64,000 nucleotides of DNA from Gracilibacillus suaedae. GTDB lineage: Bacteria; Bacillota; Bacilli; Bacillales; Amphibacillaceae. Below, one piece after another: positions 51,992 to 59,590 of the stretch. Location of the stretch: positions 186,001 through 250,000 of the forward strand of contig NZ_JAGFVL010000020.1 of the NCBI RefSeq assembly GCF_017599345.1, in the 5' to 3' direction. The notes under the pieces were generated by a model. It worked only from the letters and a program-made list of their open reading frames with translations, was not told where the DNA came from and did not search any database. The position numbers and the translations under genes were made by a program. Position 1 is the stretch's first letter, and every line of letters starts with the position of its first letter.

Positions 51992-52007
51992 ATAACAACG
52001 TTGTTAT
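51992..52007 (-). promoter_or_regulatory. Perfect 16-bp palindromic operator
   Basis: ATAACAACGTTGTTAT, symmetric 8+8 around CG, 17 bases upstream of the AEC transporter start. This is the shape of LacI- or GntR-type operators. It probably controls the whole cluster from 51974 down to larB. No regulator gene is next to it. Confidence 0.75.
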
Positions 52008-52267
52008 TTTAATTTTATCACATAATTCTGGAAAAAGGAATATGAATTTTTATTACGGTCAGCTACTTTTTCTTTATCAAGAAATAAGTGAGGTGACAAT
52101 GCGGTGAGATGTGGTCTATTCGTCGAGAAAACGATTTTTTCTTGCTTTCGCATCCTGTAGAGAGTTCGACTCGTCAGTAAATACAACTTCTATTCTATGT
52201 AAGCAAACGAAAAGGACTGCCCATAAGTGATTGATGGTAACTTACGGGGCAGCCTCTTGTTTAGTCT

Positions 52268-53341
52268 TTATGTTACCTTTATCGCTTGTTCTTGTGCTTG
52301 TAAACAGAGTTCAGCTGCTTTGAATGCGTGTTTTTGTGTCATCGCATTCTCGGTGCGATGCATACAATCTTTAATCAATTCACCAAAGAATGGAAAACCT
52401 ACCTTTCCATTCAAGTCAAAATGCTTTTCCCCTTCTTGATTCACAAGATAAAGCTGATTTCCACCTTTATCTGTCGCTAAATCAACATACTTGCGAATTT
52501 CAATCGTTCCTTCTGTACCAACAATAAACATTCTTCCATCTCCCCAAGTTCTTAAACCGTCTGGAGTAAACCAGTCGACACGAAAAAATTGTGTTGCTCC
52601 ATTATCTCCTCGTAATGTGGCATCACCGTAATCCTCCAACTCAGGATAATCAGGATTATCATAATTACCAACTTTGCTGTGCAATACTTCTGCATCTTCA
52701 CATCCAGTATAAAATAAAAATTGCTCAATCTGGTGGCTACCTATGTCGCATAATATACCACCGTACTTCTCTTTTTGGAAAAACCAATCTGGTCTACTCG
52801 GTGCATTTAAGCGGTGTGGGCCAAAACCTGTAACTTGAATCACTTTACCGATCGCACCTTGTTCGATTAGTTGCCCTGCAAAAACAGCACTCTCCACGTG
52901 CAACCGTTCACTGTAATAAACCATATATTTTTGTTCTGTTTCTTCTACCACCTTTTTGGTTTCTTCTAATTGTTCGAGGGTTGTGAATGGTGTTTTGTCT
53001 GTGAAGTAATCTTTCCCCGCTCTCATAACACGATTGCCTAAGGTACTTCTCTCAGATGGAATGGCTGCTGCTGCAACAAGCTTCACTTCTTGATCGTCTA
53101 ACACTTGTTCTAAAGACTCTGCTTGTTGGGCTTGTGGAAATTTTTTTAGAAAATTATCTACCTTTTCTTGGTCTGGATCATAAACCCACTTTAAAGTAGC
53201 ACCAGCTTCCAATAGTCCATTACATTGTCCGAAAATATGGCCATGGTCTAATCCTGCTGCTGCAAAGACAAATTCCCCTTCTTTGACAACTGGATTCGGC
53301 TTTCCTTTTGGTGCATAGATCATACCATCTGCTTTACTCAT
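52268..53341 (-). CDS. Gfo/Idh/MocA family oxidoreductase
   Basis: 357 residues. The dinucleotide fold is unusual for the family: instead of a GxGxxG near residue 10, the chain begins EFVFAAAGLDHGHIFGQCNGLLEAG. Later motifs are standard: FTDKTPFTTLEQLEE (Lys), GGILCDIGSHQIEQFLFYTG (Asp/His) and RTWGDGRMFIVGTEGTIEIRKY. It resembles the putative dehydrogenases with DHGH start found beside sugar ABC transporters. ATG follows AAGGAGTG. Confidence 0.88.
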   Translation of the reverse strand: MSKADGMIYAPKGKPNPVVKEGEFVFAAAGLDHGHIFGQCNGLLEAGATLKWVYDPDQEKVDNFLKKFPQAQQAESLEQVLDDQEVKLVAAAAIPSERSTLGNRVMRAGKDYFTDKTPFTTLEQLEETKKVVEETEQKYMVYYSERLHVESAVFAGQLIEQGAIGKVIQVTGFGPHRLNAPSRPDWFFQKEKYGGILCDIGSHQIEQFLFYTGCEDAEVLHSKVGNYDNPDYPELEDYGDATLRGDNGATQFFRVDWFTPDGLRTWGDGRMFIVGTEGTIEIRKYVDLATDKGGNQLYLVNQEGEKHFDLNGKVGFPFFGELIKDCMHRTENAMTQKHAFKAAELCLQAQEQAIKVT

Positions 53342-53421
53342 TCCACTAACACTCCTTACATCTTTTAATCTACTACCTATTGTAAGTGTTTTCAGGTGAT
53401 TTTCCTAATAAAAACATTTAT

Positions 53422-53470
53422 CACGACTAAACGTCGGTAAGATCCCACCTCAAGCTTCAAGTAACAAAAA
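53422..53470 (-). repeat. Stop-edge repeat, 3' part
   Basis: TTATCACGACTAAACGTCGG, then AAGATCCCACCTCAAGCTTCAAGTAAC. These match, in reverse orientation, the last third of the copy at 56699-56849. It lies between two Gfo/Idh/MocA genes. Confidence 0.65.
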
Positions 53471-53497
53471 GCTAACAAAGGACTTGGCGGGCTTTTC

Positions 53498-54517
53498 TTA
53501 TGTTTGGTCATGAAAAAGATTCATTTTCATTGTTTGTTTCGTGTCTGAGGATTCCCGAATCAAATGAATCATTTCCATCGAAATTTGCGCATCTTTTACA
53601 TGAATATACTCATTACTATCCTCCATAATTGCTTGATAAAATTGATCAATTAATTTTACATGACTTGCTCCATAATAAAATTTAGTGCCTGGTAATTTTC
53701 GATCTTCTGCCAATCTCACTTTCTTTCCATTTTCATTGGTAATCGTTAAAATACTGTCTTTTATCGTCAGTATTGCCTTCTTTAAGTTAACTTGAAATTC
53801 GACAGAGGAGTTCTCGGAATTAGAATTAGTCGCAAAAAAGAGACCTGTGGCACCATTTTGATATTTAATATGAGCAGTTGCAGTATCCTCCACTTCATAG
53901 CCATAATCTAGTAAACAATCGATCGAACCTCGAATACTATCTATCTTGCCGCCCAACCATTGTAAAAGGTCTAATGTATGAATCGATTGGTTGATCATGA
54001 CACCACCCCCGGCCAATTCCATCGAACCACGCCATGGCTTTGCATCATAGTAGGATTTTGGACGATGCCATGTGACAATTCCTTTTACCCCTTTTACTTC
54101 CCCGTATTTACCACTAGCAATAATCGATGCCAGTTCTTCCACGGTTTCATTCAATCGATTCTGAAGACTGACACATATTTTTACATCAGGGTGTTGCTCT
54201 TCCAATTCTACGATGGCACGGCTGTCTGTTACATGATGTGCAAGAGGCTTTTCCAATATTACATGCACGCCGTTTTCTACAGCTGCTTTTGCTGCTGGAT
54301 AATGTAAATAGTGTGGCAAGCAAATATGGACACAATCAAGGACTATTTCGTCTAACATAGCTTGATAATCTGTAAAAAAAGGGACTCCTTTTACACTATT
54401 CTCTAATAATGGATCTATATCACAAGCTGCTGTTAATTCAGCATGTGCATTTTCGTTAATCGCCGCTAGATGAATCTTTGAAATATCACCGAGGCCAATT
54501 ATTCCAACTCGCAGCAC
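53498..54517 (-). CDS. Gfo/Idh/MocA family oxidoreductase
   Basis: 339 residues. LRVGIIGLGDISKIHLAAI binds NAD(P), HVILEKPLAHHVTDSRAI has the catalytic Lys and ELAGGGVMINQSIHTLDLLQWLGG the Asn/His substrate motif. GTG start after AAAGGG. It lies 16 bases after the gene at 54534 and is probably co-transcribed with it. A pair of such enzymes acting in opposite directions on a sugar is a known theme. Confidence 0.9.
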   Translation of the reverse strand: MLRVGIIGLGDISKIHLAAINENAHAELTAACDIDPLLENSVKGVPFFTDYQAMLDEIVLDCVHICLPHYLHYPAAKAAVENGVHVILEKPLAHHVTDSRAIVELEEQHPDVKICVSLQNRLNETVEELASIIASGKYGEVKGVKGIVTWHRPKSYYDAKPWRGSMELAGGGVMINQSIHTLDLLQWLGGKIDSIRGSIDCLLDYGYEVEDTATAHIKYQNGATGLFFATNSNSENSSVEFQVNLKKAILTIKDSILTITNENGKKVRLAEDRKLPGTKFYYGASHVKLIDQFYQAIMEDSNEYIHVKDAQISMEMIHLIRESSDTKQTMKMNLFHDQT

Positions 54518-54533
54518 TATATCACACCCTTTG

Positions 54534-55694
54534 TCATGAATGAATGTTTGATCTGATTTCTTGTTCTCTTAACTTGTTTAGTTCTTCTAGATATTGCTTT
54601 TCATCGATTGGCAAAGTTACTTCTTTATTCAACCAGCTTGATAGATGCATGGCGTTTGCCAGTTCCACGCCATGAATCCCATCACTACCTGGTGCAATCA
54701 ATGGAGTTCCATCTAAAATATTGGCAGCGAAATTTTCTAAAACAGCAATATGTTGTCCCCCCCACACACTATCAAAATGCAACACTTCCTCTTGATAAAT
54801 CGCGCCCGGTCCTTCACCTTGGAATAATTTTGATACTTCTCGCATCGACATCGTATCGCTCATTTCTTTTTCCGGTTTATTTAATCGTTTTATCGTTACT
54901 TTTTTACTGTCATCCACAACAATTTTTCCTTGGTCACCATGAATTTCTAAACGATCCGTTCCCATCACATCATGAGTACAAGTAATAAATACACCAGTTG
55001 CACCGTTTCCGTAATCTAATACCGTTGTTACATCATCTTCTACAGGGATGTTTCGTTGGTAGCCATATTGTGCCTTCGTGTAAATCTTTTCTGGCATCCC
55101 ACAGATCCATTGGAGTAGATCAATTTGGTGTGGTGCCTGGTTTACTAATACACCGCCACCTTCACCATCCCATGTCGCTCGCCATGAACCTGCATCATAA
55201 TAACCTTGTGGACGCCACCAGGTCGTAATAATCCAGTTTGTTCTTCTAATATTTCCTATTTCTTTGTTATCAATGATTCCTTTTACTTTTTGATAAAGAG
55301 GATTGGTGCGCTGATTAAACATAATTGCGTAAGTTAGATCTGGTTTAGTTTTGGCGAAGTCATTGATTTCTTTAACTTGTTTAGTATATACACCTGCAGG
55401 CTTTTCCAAGAGTGCATGAATATCACGTTCAAGGGCTTCGATTCCCATTTCCGGATGTAAGTAATGTGGGACACAGGTTACAACCGCGTCAACATTTCCA
55501 CTATTTAACATCTCAAGATAATCTTGATAAAAAGGTACTCCCGGAAATTCTTGATCTGCACGTTTTTTCTTTTCGGGATCATTATCACAAAGCGCGCCAA
55601 TCTCCATATTGCTAATACGACCTTCTTTAATCATATTTCCATAAGCTCCACCCTGCTGTCCTAAACCAATGATTCCTAATCTCACTTTTGCCAT
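54534..55694 (-). CDS. Gfo/Idh/MocA family oxidoreductase
   Basis: 386 residues. RLGIIGLGQQGGAYGNMI is the dinucleotide loop, HALLEKPAGVYTKQV the catalytic Lys motif, GEGGGVLVNQAPHQIDLLQWICG the Asn/His motif. It shows closer similarity to its neighbour at 53498 (shared GGGV-NQ and IDLLQW) than to the Gfo/Idh/MocA enzymes at 16.5-19.6 kb. ATG follows GAAGGAG. It would be the first gene of this dehydrogenase group, right beside the remains of a sugar importer. Confidence 0.9.
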   Translation of the reverse strand: MAKVRLGIIGLGQQGGAYGNMIKEGRISNMEIGALCDNDPEKKKRADQEFPGVPFYQDYLEMLNSGNVDAVVTCVPHYLHPEMGIEALERDIHALLEKPAGVYTKQVKEINDFAKTKPDLTYAIMFNQRTNPLYQKVKGIIDNKEIGNIRRTNWIITTWWRPQGYYDAGSWRATWDGEGGGVLVNQAPHQIDLLQWICGMPEKIYTKAQYGYQRNIPVEDDVTTVLDYGNGATGVFITCTHDVMGTDRLEIHGDQGKIVVDDSKKVTIKRLNKPEKEMSDTMSMREVSKLFQGEGPGAIYQEEVLHFDSVWGGQHIAVLENFAANILDGTPLIAPGSDGIHGVELANAMHLSSWLNKEVTLPIDEKQYLEELNKLREQEIRSNIHS

Positions 55695-55819
55695 TTGTTT
55701 GTCACTCCTTCTATATAATGCCAGAAAAATAATAAAACGTTTTCAATATCAACTCTAACTTTACACCGTTATAATGTAATGATGCAATTTTCCTAATTCA
55801 TCTCGCTAAGTAGTAAACA

Positions 55820-55837
55820 GATCATAGTCTCACTATA
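55820..55837 (-). repeat. Stop-edge repeat, end fragment
   Basis: TATAGTGAGACTATGATC on the minus strand: only the conserved left end is left. The surrounding 220 bp (55695-55915) show no gene. Confidence 0.5.
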
Positions 55838-55936
55838 TTGTATGGCAAGCGACAGATTAATAAAATAGCTCATATTGTTTTATTTTGTAATAATTTTGAC
55901 TGAGAGTGTACTTGATTAGACAACTAGAAATTTTGG

Positions 55937-56032
55937 TTTCGCAATAAAAGAGTGGGATTTCGCAATAAAGGAGCTTCGTTTCGCAATAAACAGACGGAAT
56001 TTCGCAATAAAGGGGCTTCGTTTCGCAATAAA
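55937..56032. repeat. Tandem short-period repeat, five units of exactly 21 bp
   Basis: TTTCGCAATAAA occurs at 55937, 55958, 55979, 56000 and 56021, always 21 bp apart, with nine variable bases between. Because 21 is a multiple of three, one minus-strand frame reads FIAK-X3 five times, but without start signals. It lies just beyond the stop of the broken sugar permease. Confidence 0.9.
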
Positions 56033-56049
56033 GAAAAGTAGTAACAACT

Positions 56050-56270
56050 TCATCCTTTCACACTCCCTGCTGTAATCCCCTCCACTAAATACTTTTGAAT
56101 AAACAAAAAGACTAATAATTGTGGTACAATCGATGCCACAGACATGGCAAACATTGGCACCCATGCTGACAAAGAAGATGGATCTGAAAACATTTGTAAG
56201 CCTAGAGCTAAAAAGGCTACCAGATGAAGCCATGATAGAGAATTGTCTTCCGCATTCTTCTTTTCTGCAC
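56050..56270 (-). pseudogene. Carbohydrate ABC transporter permease (MalG-like), internal deletion
   Basis: The N-terminus (VQKRRMRKTILYHGFIW, GTG 56270) runs into a stop after 17 codons; in another frame the extreme C-terminus of a MalG-type permease appears: QMFSDPSSLSAWVPMFAMSVASIVPQLLVFLFIQKYLVEGITAGSVKG (spanning 56050-56195, described by its parts). About 200 residues in between are gone. The C-terminal KYLVEGITAGSVKG is diagnostic. Confidence 0.85.
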
Positions 56271-56272
56271 GG

Positions 56273-56495
56273 TTAGTTACCTCCTTCCGACTCGTAATAA
56301 ACCCAGTTCTTCGCTGTTTTAAAAATAAATGCTGTAAATACCGCACATATAATTAATAAAACCCCAGCTAATGCTGAAGCATAGCCATGTCAAAATGAGT
56401 AAATGCCTTCTCATATAAATAAACCGCATAAAATAACGTTTGATCCATTGGACCACCATTCGTAATCAGAAAACTTTGGGTAAAACTCTAGTAAT
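56273..56495 (-). pseudogene. Carbohydrate ABC transporter permease (LplB/UgpA-like), truncated and frameshifted
   Basis: Only the last quarter remains: QSFLITNGGPMDQTLFYAVYLYEKAFTHF, a frameshift at about 56385, then GYASALAGVLLIICAVFTAFIFKTAKNWVYYESEGGN and stop TAA 56273-56275. The order (LplB-type, then MalG-type) is that of a working sugar importer; no binding protein is left. Confidence 0.85.
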
Positions 56496-56944
56496 TTGCT
56501 GTTCTTTATTTAATCCCAGCATATACTAAAATTTTGCACATGATATTTTATTTTTAGCTTATAATTTTCAAACTATGTCCGATATAATAGATACCGTTTC
56601 AATTATTCATTCAATCAGATACTCTTACACATGGCACACATTAGCCATACTGACTCCTTTGTGACATGTTACGTGTTTTCCACAAGGAGTTTTCTATTAA
56701 TAAAGTAAGACTATGATCAGTGGGGCTTTTGACCTCCACTGATCATTAGTGAAACTTATCAGGGTGTTAACGTCTGTTATCCTTAGACTTATCCTTGTGT
56801 TACTTGAAGCTCGAAATGGGGGCTTATAGACGGTTAGCACCCTAATAAAATATAAAACTATTTATTTAAATAATAATGAAAGATATTTCTATCTGCTGCC
56901 TGTTTCACAGCTTACCTAAATAATCATAAAAAGGAGTAACAAAA
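56496..56944. other. Gene-free stretch upstream of the TetR gene
   Basis: Apart from the full-length stop-edge repeat at 56699-56849, I see no gene. The left part (56496-56690) is AT-rich and may hold decayed DNA of the lost transporter. Confidence 0.5.
56699..56849 (+). repeat. Stop-edge repeat, full-length copy
   Basis: 151 bp. ATAAAGTAAGACTATGATCA opens it; GTGGGG ... CCTCCACTGATCATTAG forms the first hairpin with that end; CTTATCAGGGTGTTAACGTC and TTATAGACGGTTAGCACCCT near the other end pair with each other over a central part with GTTACTTGAAGCTCG. Ends at AATAAAA. This is the best reference copy in the window. Confidence 0.85.
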
Positions 56945-57562
56945 GTGCCGAATGAGACTTTTTTTAATTTGCCAAAGGAAAAGAAACAAAAATTACTAGA
57001 CGCGCTTCATCGAGAATTTACAAAAGCTCCATTAGCTTCAGCGTCCATTGCTAAGATTATTGAATATGCTGAAATTCCCCGAGGCAGCTTTTATCAATAT
57101 TTTACTGATAAAGAGGATGCCTATTTCTATATTTTTAATCAACAAACTAGTTTAGCTATGGAAAAATATCTTTGTATTCTTCAGAATAATAATGGGAATC
57201 TATTTGACACTTGTATTGAATTTTACCGATTGATCGTGGAAGAACAATTTTCTTTTTTCCGAAATGCACTATTAAACATGAATTCTAAAATAGAAGAGAC
57301 ATTATCAGGTATCTTTGCTAGTAAGGAAAAGCTTGATCATTTTCATCAAGTGCAGAGTCAGTTAAATTTAGCTTCTTTAAAAATAGAAAATGAAGAAGAA
57401 TTATTTCAATTAATGAAAATGATTTCTGCTATTACATTTCATAATATTATTGAAAAGTTCTCAAAAGACCTTCCATTAGACGAATCGATTCATAATTATC
57501 AAGTACAATTACATTTCATCAAGCATGGTGTATTACAGCAAGATGTTTGCTATAATAAATAG
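56945..57562 (+). CDS. TetR/AcrR family transcriptional regulator
   Basis: 205 residues. The N-terminal helix-turn-helix is FTKAPLASASIAKIIEYAEIPRGSFYQYFTDKEDAYFYIF. The C-terminal ligand-binding domain has no assignment. GTG start behind AAGGAG. The stop codon TAG is directly followed by a stop-edge repeat. Target genes unknown; the DUF3817 gene downstream is one candidate. Confidence 0.9.
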   Translation: MPNETFFNLPKEKKQKLLDALHREFTKAPLASASIAKIIEYAEIPRGSFYQYFTDKEDAYFYIFNQQTSLAMEKYLCILQNNNGNLFDTCIEFYRLIVEEQFSFFRNALLNMNSKIEETLSGIFASKEKLDHFHQVQSQLNLASLKIENEEELFQLMKMISAITFHNIIEKFSKDLPLDESIHNYQVQLHFIKHGVLQQDVCYNK

Positions 57563-57618
57563 ATAAAGTGATACTTCCCTCACCGTGGGGGTTTTACGGA
57601 TGATTAACACCTTGATAA
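57563..57618 (+). repeat. Stop-edge repeat, compact copy between two genes
   Basis: 56 bp: ATAAAGTGATACTTCCCTCA, then CCGTGGGGGTTTTACGGATG and ATTAACACCTTGATAA. It fills the complete gap from the TetR stop codon to the first codon of the DUF3817 gene. Confidence 0.8.
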
Positions 57619-57933
57619 ATGGCTAAGGAAGGGGTTAGAAGGACATTGAAGGATATTAAACGTTTCCGGATACTTGGTATCATCGAAGGAGCATCACTTG
57701 TAATCTTACTCTTTCTTGCAATGCCCTTAAAATATTGGGCAGGTTTACCAGAAGTAGTTACTGTTGTCGGAAGTATTCATGGAGCTTTGTTTATCGCATA
57801 CATACTTTTCACATTGTACACCACATACAAAATACGCTGGTCATTTATCTGGTTATTTAGTGCCGTTGCAGTCGCCTTTATTCCATTTGGAAATTTCGTA
57901 TTAGACAGGCGTATCCAAGCAAAGTATAGTTAA
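57619..57933 (+). CDS. DUF3817 domain-containing membrane protein
   Basis: 104 residues. After a short basic N-terminus, RILGIIEGASLVILLFLAMPLKYW, VVGSIHGALFIAYILFTLYT and FLFSAVAVAFIPFGNFVLDRRI-like segments give the three spans and end motif of DUF3817 (YdzA-like). The ATG at 57619 has no ribosome site because the repeat occupies that place; a TTG nine codons later is an alternative start. Function unknown. Confidence 0.85.
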   Translation: MAKEGVRRTLKDIKRFRILGIIEGASLVILLFLAMPLKYWAGLPEVVTVVGSIHGALFIAYILFTLYTTYKIRWSFIWLFSAVAVAFIPFGNFVLDRRIQAKYS

Positions 57934-57955
57934 GGCGAGGGGAATAGCTCTCGCT

Positions 57956-58534
57956 TTAACTATATCTTGTAAAATGCAGAATTGTTAACAGTTGATTGGA
58001 CATATAGGTAGCACTATATTTAAAATCTTGGTCAATCCACTCCCTAATTAACCCCCATATCGCGTATGCCTGATAGCTTGCCAATAAATTGAGTTCAATT
58101 CCCTTTATTTCACGCGTCTGTTCTACTACCTCTTTCATTAAATCTGTTAACTGCATACAAATTCGGCTCTGTAATCCAACAAGTGCATTGGATTTTGCTA
58201 TTATCGTATAGAAATCCGCGTGCTTTTCTACATGATCAAATATTTTTATGGCAGACACATTTAAATTATCTATCGAAATCTTCTCACCCTCTTTTAGTGG
58301 TTCGCGATAAGAATCAATTAAATCGAGGATAACATCATCTACCATTTCTTCTAATAATTCTTCTTTATACTGATAATGTTTATAAAAAGTCCCACGGTTA
58401 ACGTCGGCAGCTTGTACAATTTTTGTCACTGTAATTTGTTGAAGATTTTTCTGTTGTAACAGTGATATTAAAGCATTCTTCAGGGCAATTTTCGACTTTC
58501 GCACTCGTCTGTCATGGTAATTATCCATAAACAT
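57956..58534 (-). CDS. TetR/AcrR family transcriptional regulator (DhaS-like C-terminus)
   Basis: 192 residues. KIALKNALISLLQQKNLQQITVTKIVQAADVNRGTFYKHYQYKEELLEEMVDDV is a textbook TetR DNA-binding domain (residues about 14-66). The C-terminal ELNLLASYQAYAIWGLIREWI is typical of the TetR_C group of DhaS-like regulators. It is divergent from the SDR gene at 58723 and probably represses it and itself via the palindrome between them. Confidence 0.9.
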   Translation of the reverse strand: MFMDNYHDRRVRKSKIALKNALISLLQQKNLQQITVTKIVQAADVNRGTFYKHYQYKEELLEEMVDDVILDLIDSYREPLKEGEKISIDNLNVSAIKIFDHVEKHADFYTIIAKSNALVGLQSRICMQLTDLMKEVVEQTREIKGIELNLLASYQAYAIWGLIREWIDQDFKYSATYMSNQLLTILHFTRYS

Positions 58535-58653
58535 TTCCTCTCCTTTTGTTTATTATTTCGCAATATATATACACATTGGTCAAAAATGTACATTAATGAA
58601 CAATGAAAGCATGGATTGATGATTGTTTTTATCATACTTTTTAAATTATACTG

Positions 58654-58685
58654 TAAACAAATGTTGATTAACAAACATTTGTTTA
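58654..58685. promoter_or_regulatory. Large palindromic operator between tetR and SDR genes
   Basis: TAAACAAATGTT - 8 bp - AACATTTGTTTA: perfect 12-bp arms. It lies about 38 bases before the SDR start, with AT-rich promoter-like DNA around it. Size and symmetry suit a TetR dimer pair. Confidence 0.8.
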
Positions 58686-58722
58686 TTTATAGTTAAGCGC
58701 TAACACAATGGGAGGAATGAAG

Positions 58723-59484
58723 ATGATATTAAAAGACAAAGTTGCTGTTGTTACCGGTGCTGCATCTGGTATGGGAAAAGCTATCGCTGAACGATTTTCA
58801 AGTGAAGGGGCAGCGGTTGTACTGGCAGATTTAAATGCTGATGGTGTGAATAGTCTTGCCGGAGAACTCGAAAAAAATGGTGGCAAAGCCAAAGCAATTG
58901 AAGTAAATATTGCAAATGCCCATGATATTGACCTGATGATAGATACGGCTGTTAATGAATTCGGTACGTTAGATATTTTAGTGAATAATGCCGGTATCAT
59001 GGATGGATTCGAACCAGTTGGTGAAATTGACGACGATCGTTGGGATTTAATTTTTGATGTGAATACCAAAGCCGTTATGCGTGCGATGCGTAAAGCGGTA
59101 CCTATATTCCTGAAAAAAGGACAAGGAATCATCATTAATACTGCATCTTCTGGTGGTTTAAACGGGGCACATGCTGGAGCAACATATACAGCTTCTAAGC
59201 ATGCTGTCATTGGTTTAACGAAGAATACAGCACATATGTATGCACAAAAAGGTATACGTTGTAACGCGATAGCACCTGGTGCAGTTCAAACAAATATACA
59301 AGGCTCTATGAAAAATGTTAGTGAATTCGGTTCTGAACGAACAAAATTGTCGCAAAGTCTGATTCCAAACGTGGGAACTCCTGAAGATATCGCTAATGTT
59401 GCGTTATTCTTAGCTTCTGAGGAATCCAAATTCGTTAATGGATCAACGATTACCGCTGATGGAGGCTGGACAGCTCCTTTCTAA
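58723..59484 (+). CDS. SDR family NAD(P)-dependent oxidoreductase
   Basis: 253 residues from MILKDKVAVVTGAASGMGKAIAERF (TGxxxGxG loop); GGGAGG lies seven bases before this ATG. VNNAGIMDGF, ASSGGLNGAHAGATYTASKHAVIGLTKNTA (Ser, Tyr, Lys) and the C-terminal FVNGSTITADGGWTA complete a classical SDR. Substrate unknown. It is divergent from a TetR repressor, an arrangement usual for inducible detoxifying dehydrogenases. Confidence 0.92.
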   Translation: MILKDKVAVVTGAASGMGKAIAERFSSEGAAVVLADLNADGVNSLAGELEKNGGKAKAIEVNIANAHDIDLMIDTAVNEFGTLDILVNNAGIMDGFEPVGEIDDDRWDLIFDVNTKAVMRAMRKAVPIFLKKGQGIIINTASSGGLNGAHAGATYTASKHAVIGLTKNTAHMYAQKGIRCNAIAPGAVQTNIQGSMKNVSEFGSERTKLSQSLIPNVGTPEDIANVALFLASEESKFVNGSTITADGGWTAPF

Positions 59485-59590
59485 CAATAATTTTTATCGC
59501 CGTTCCACATTGTGATGGAATGGCGATTTGTCATGATTCAAGATTTTCGTTCATATGATGAAATAGTAGCTAAGAACGGAGGTCACGACG

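Noticed and set aside
53978-54307. 109-residue plus-strand frame
   Set aside because: Antisense to a well-supported Gfo/Idh/MocA gene; no start signal.
55916-56233. Open frame coding FIAK-type repeats on the minus strand
   Set aside because: The repeat period is a multiple of three, which gives an open frame by itself. There is no ribosome site, and the frame runs across the broken permease in the wrong phase.
58683-59210. 175-residue minus-strand frame
   Set aside because: It is the antisense of the clear SDR gene at 58723 and has no ribosome site or family resemblance.
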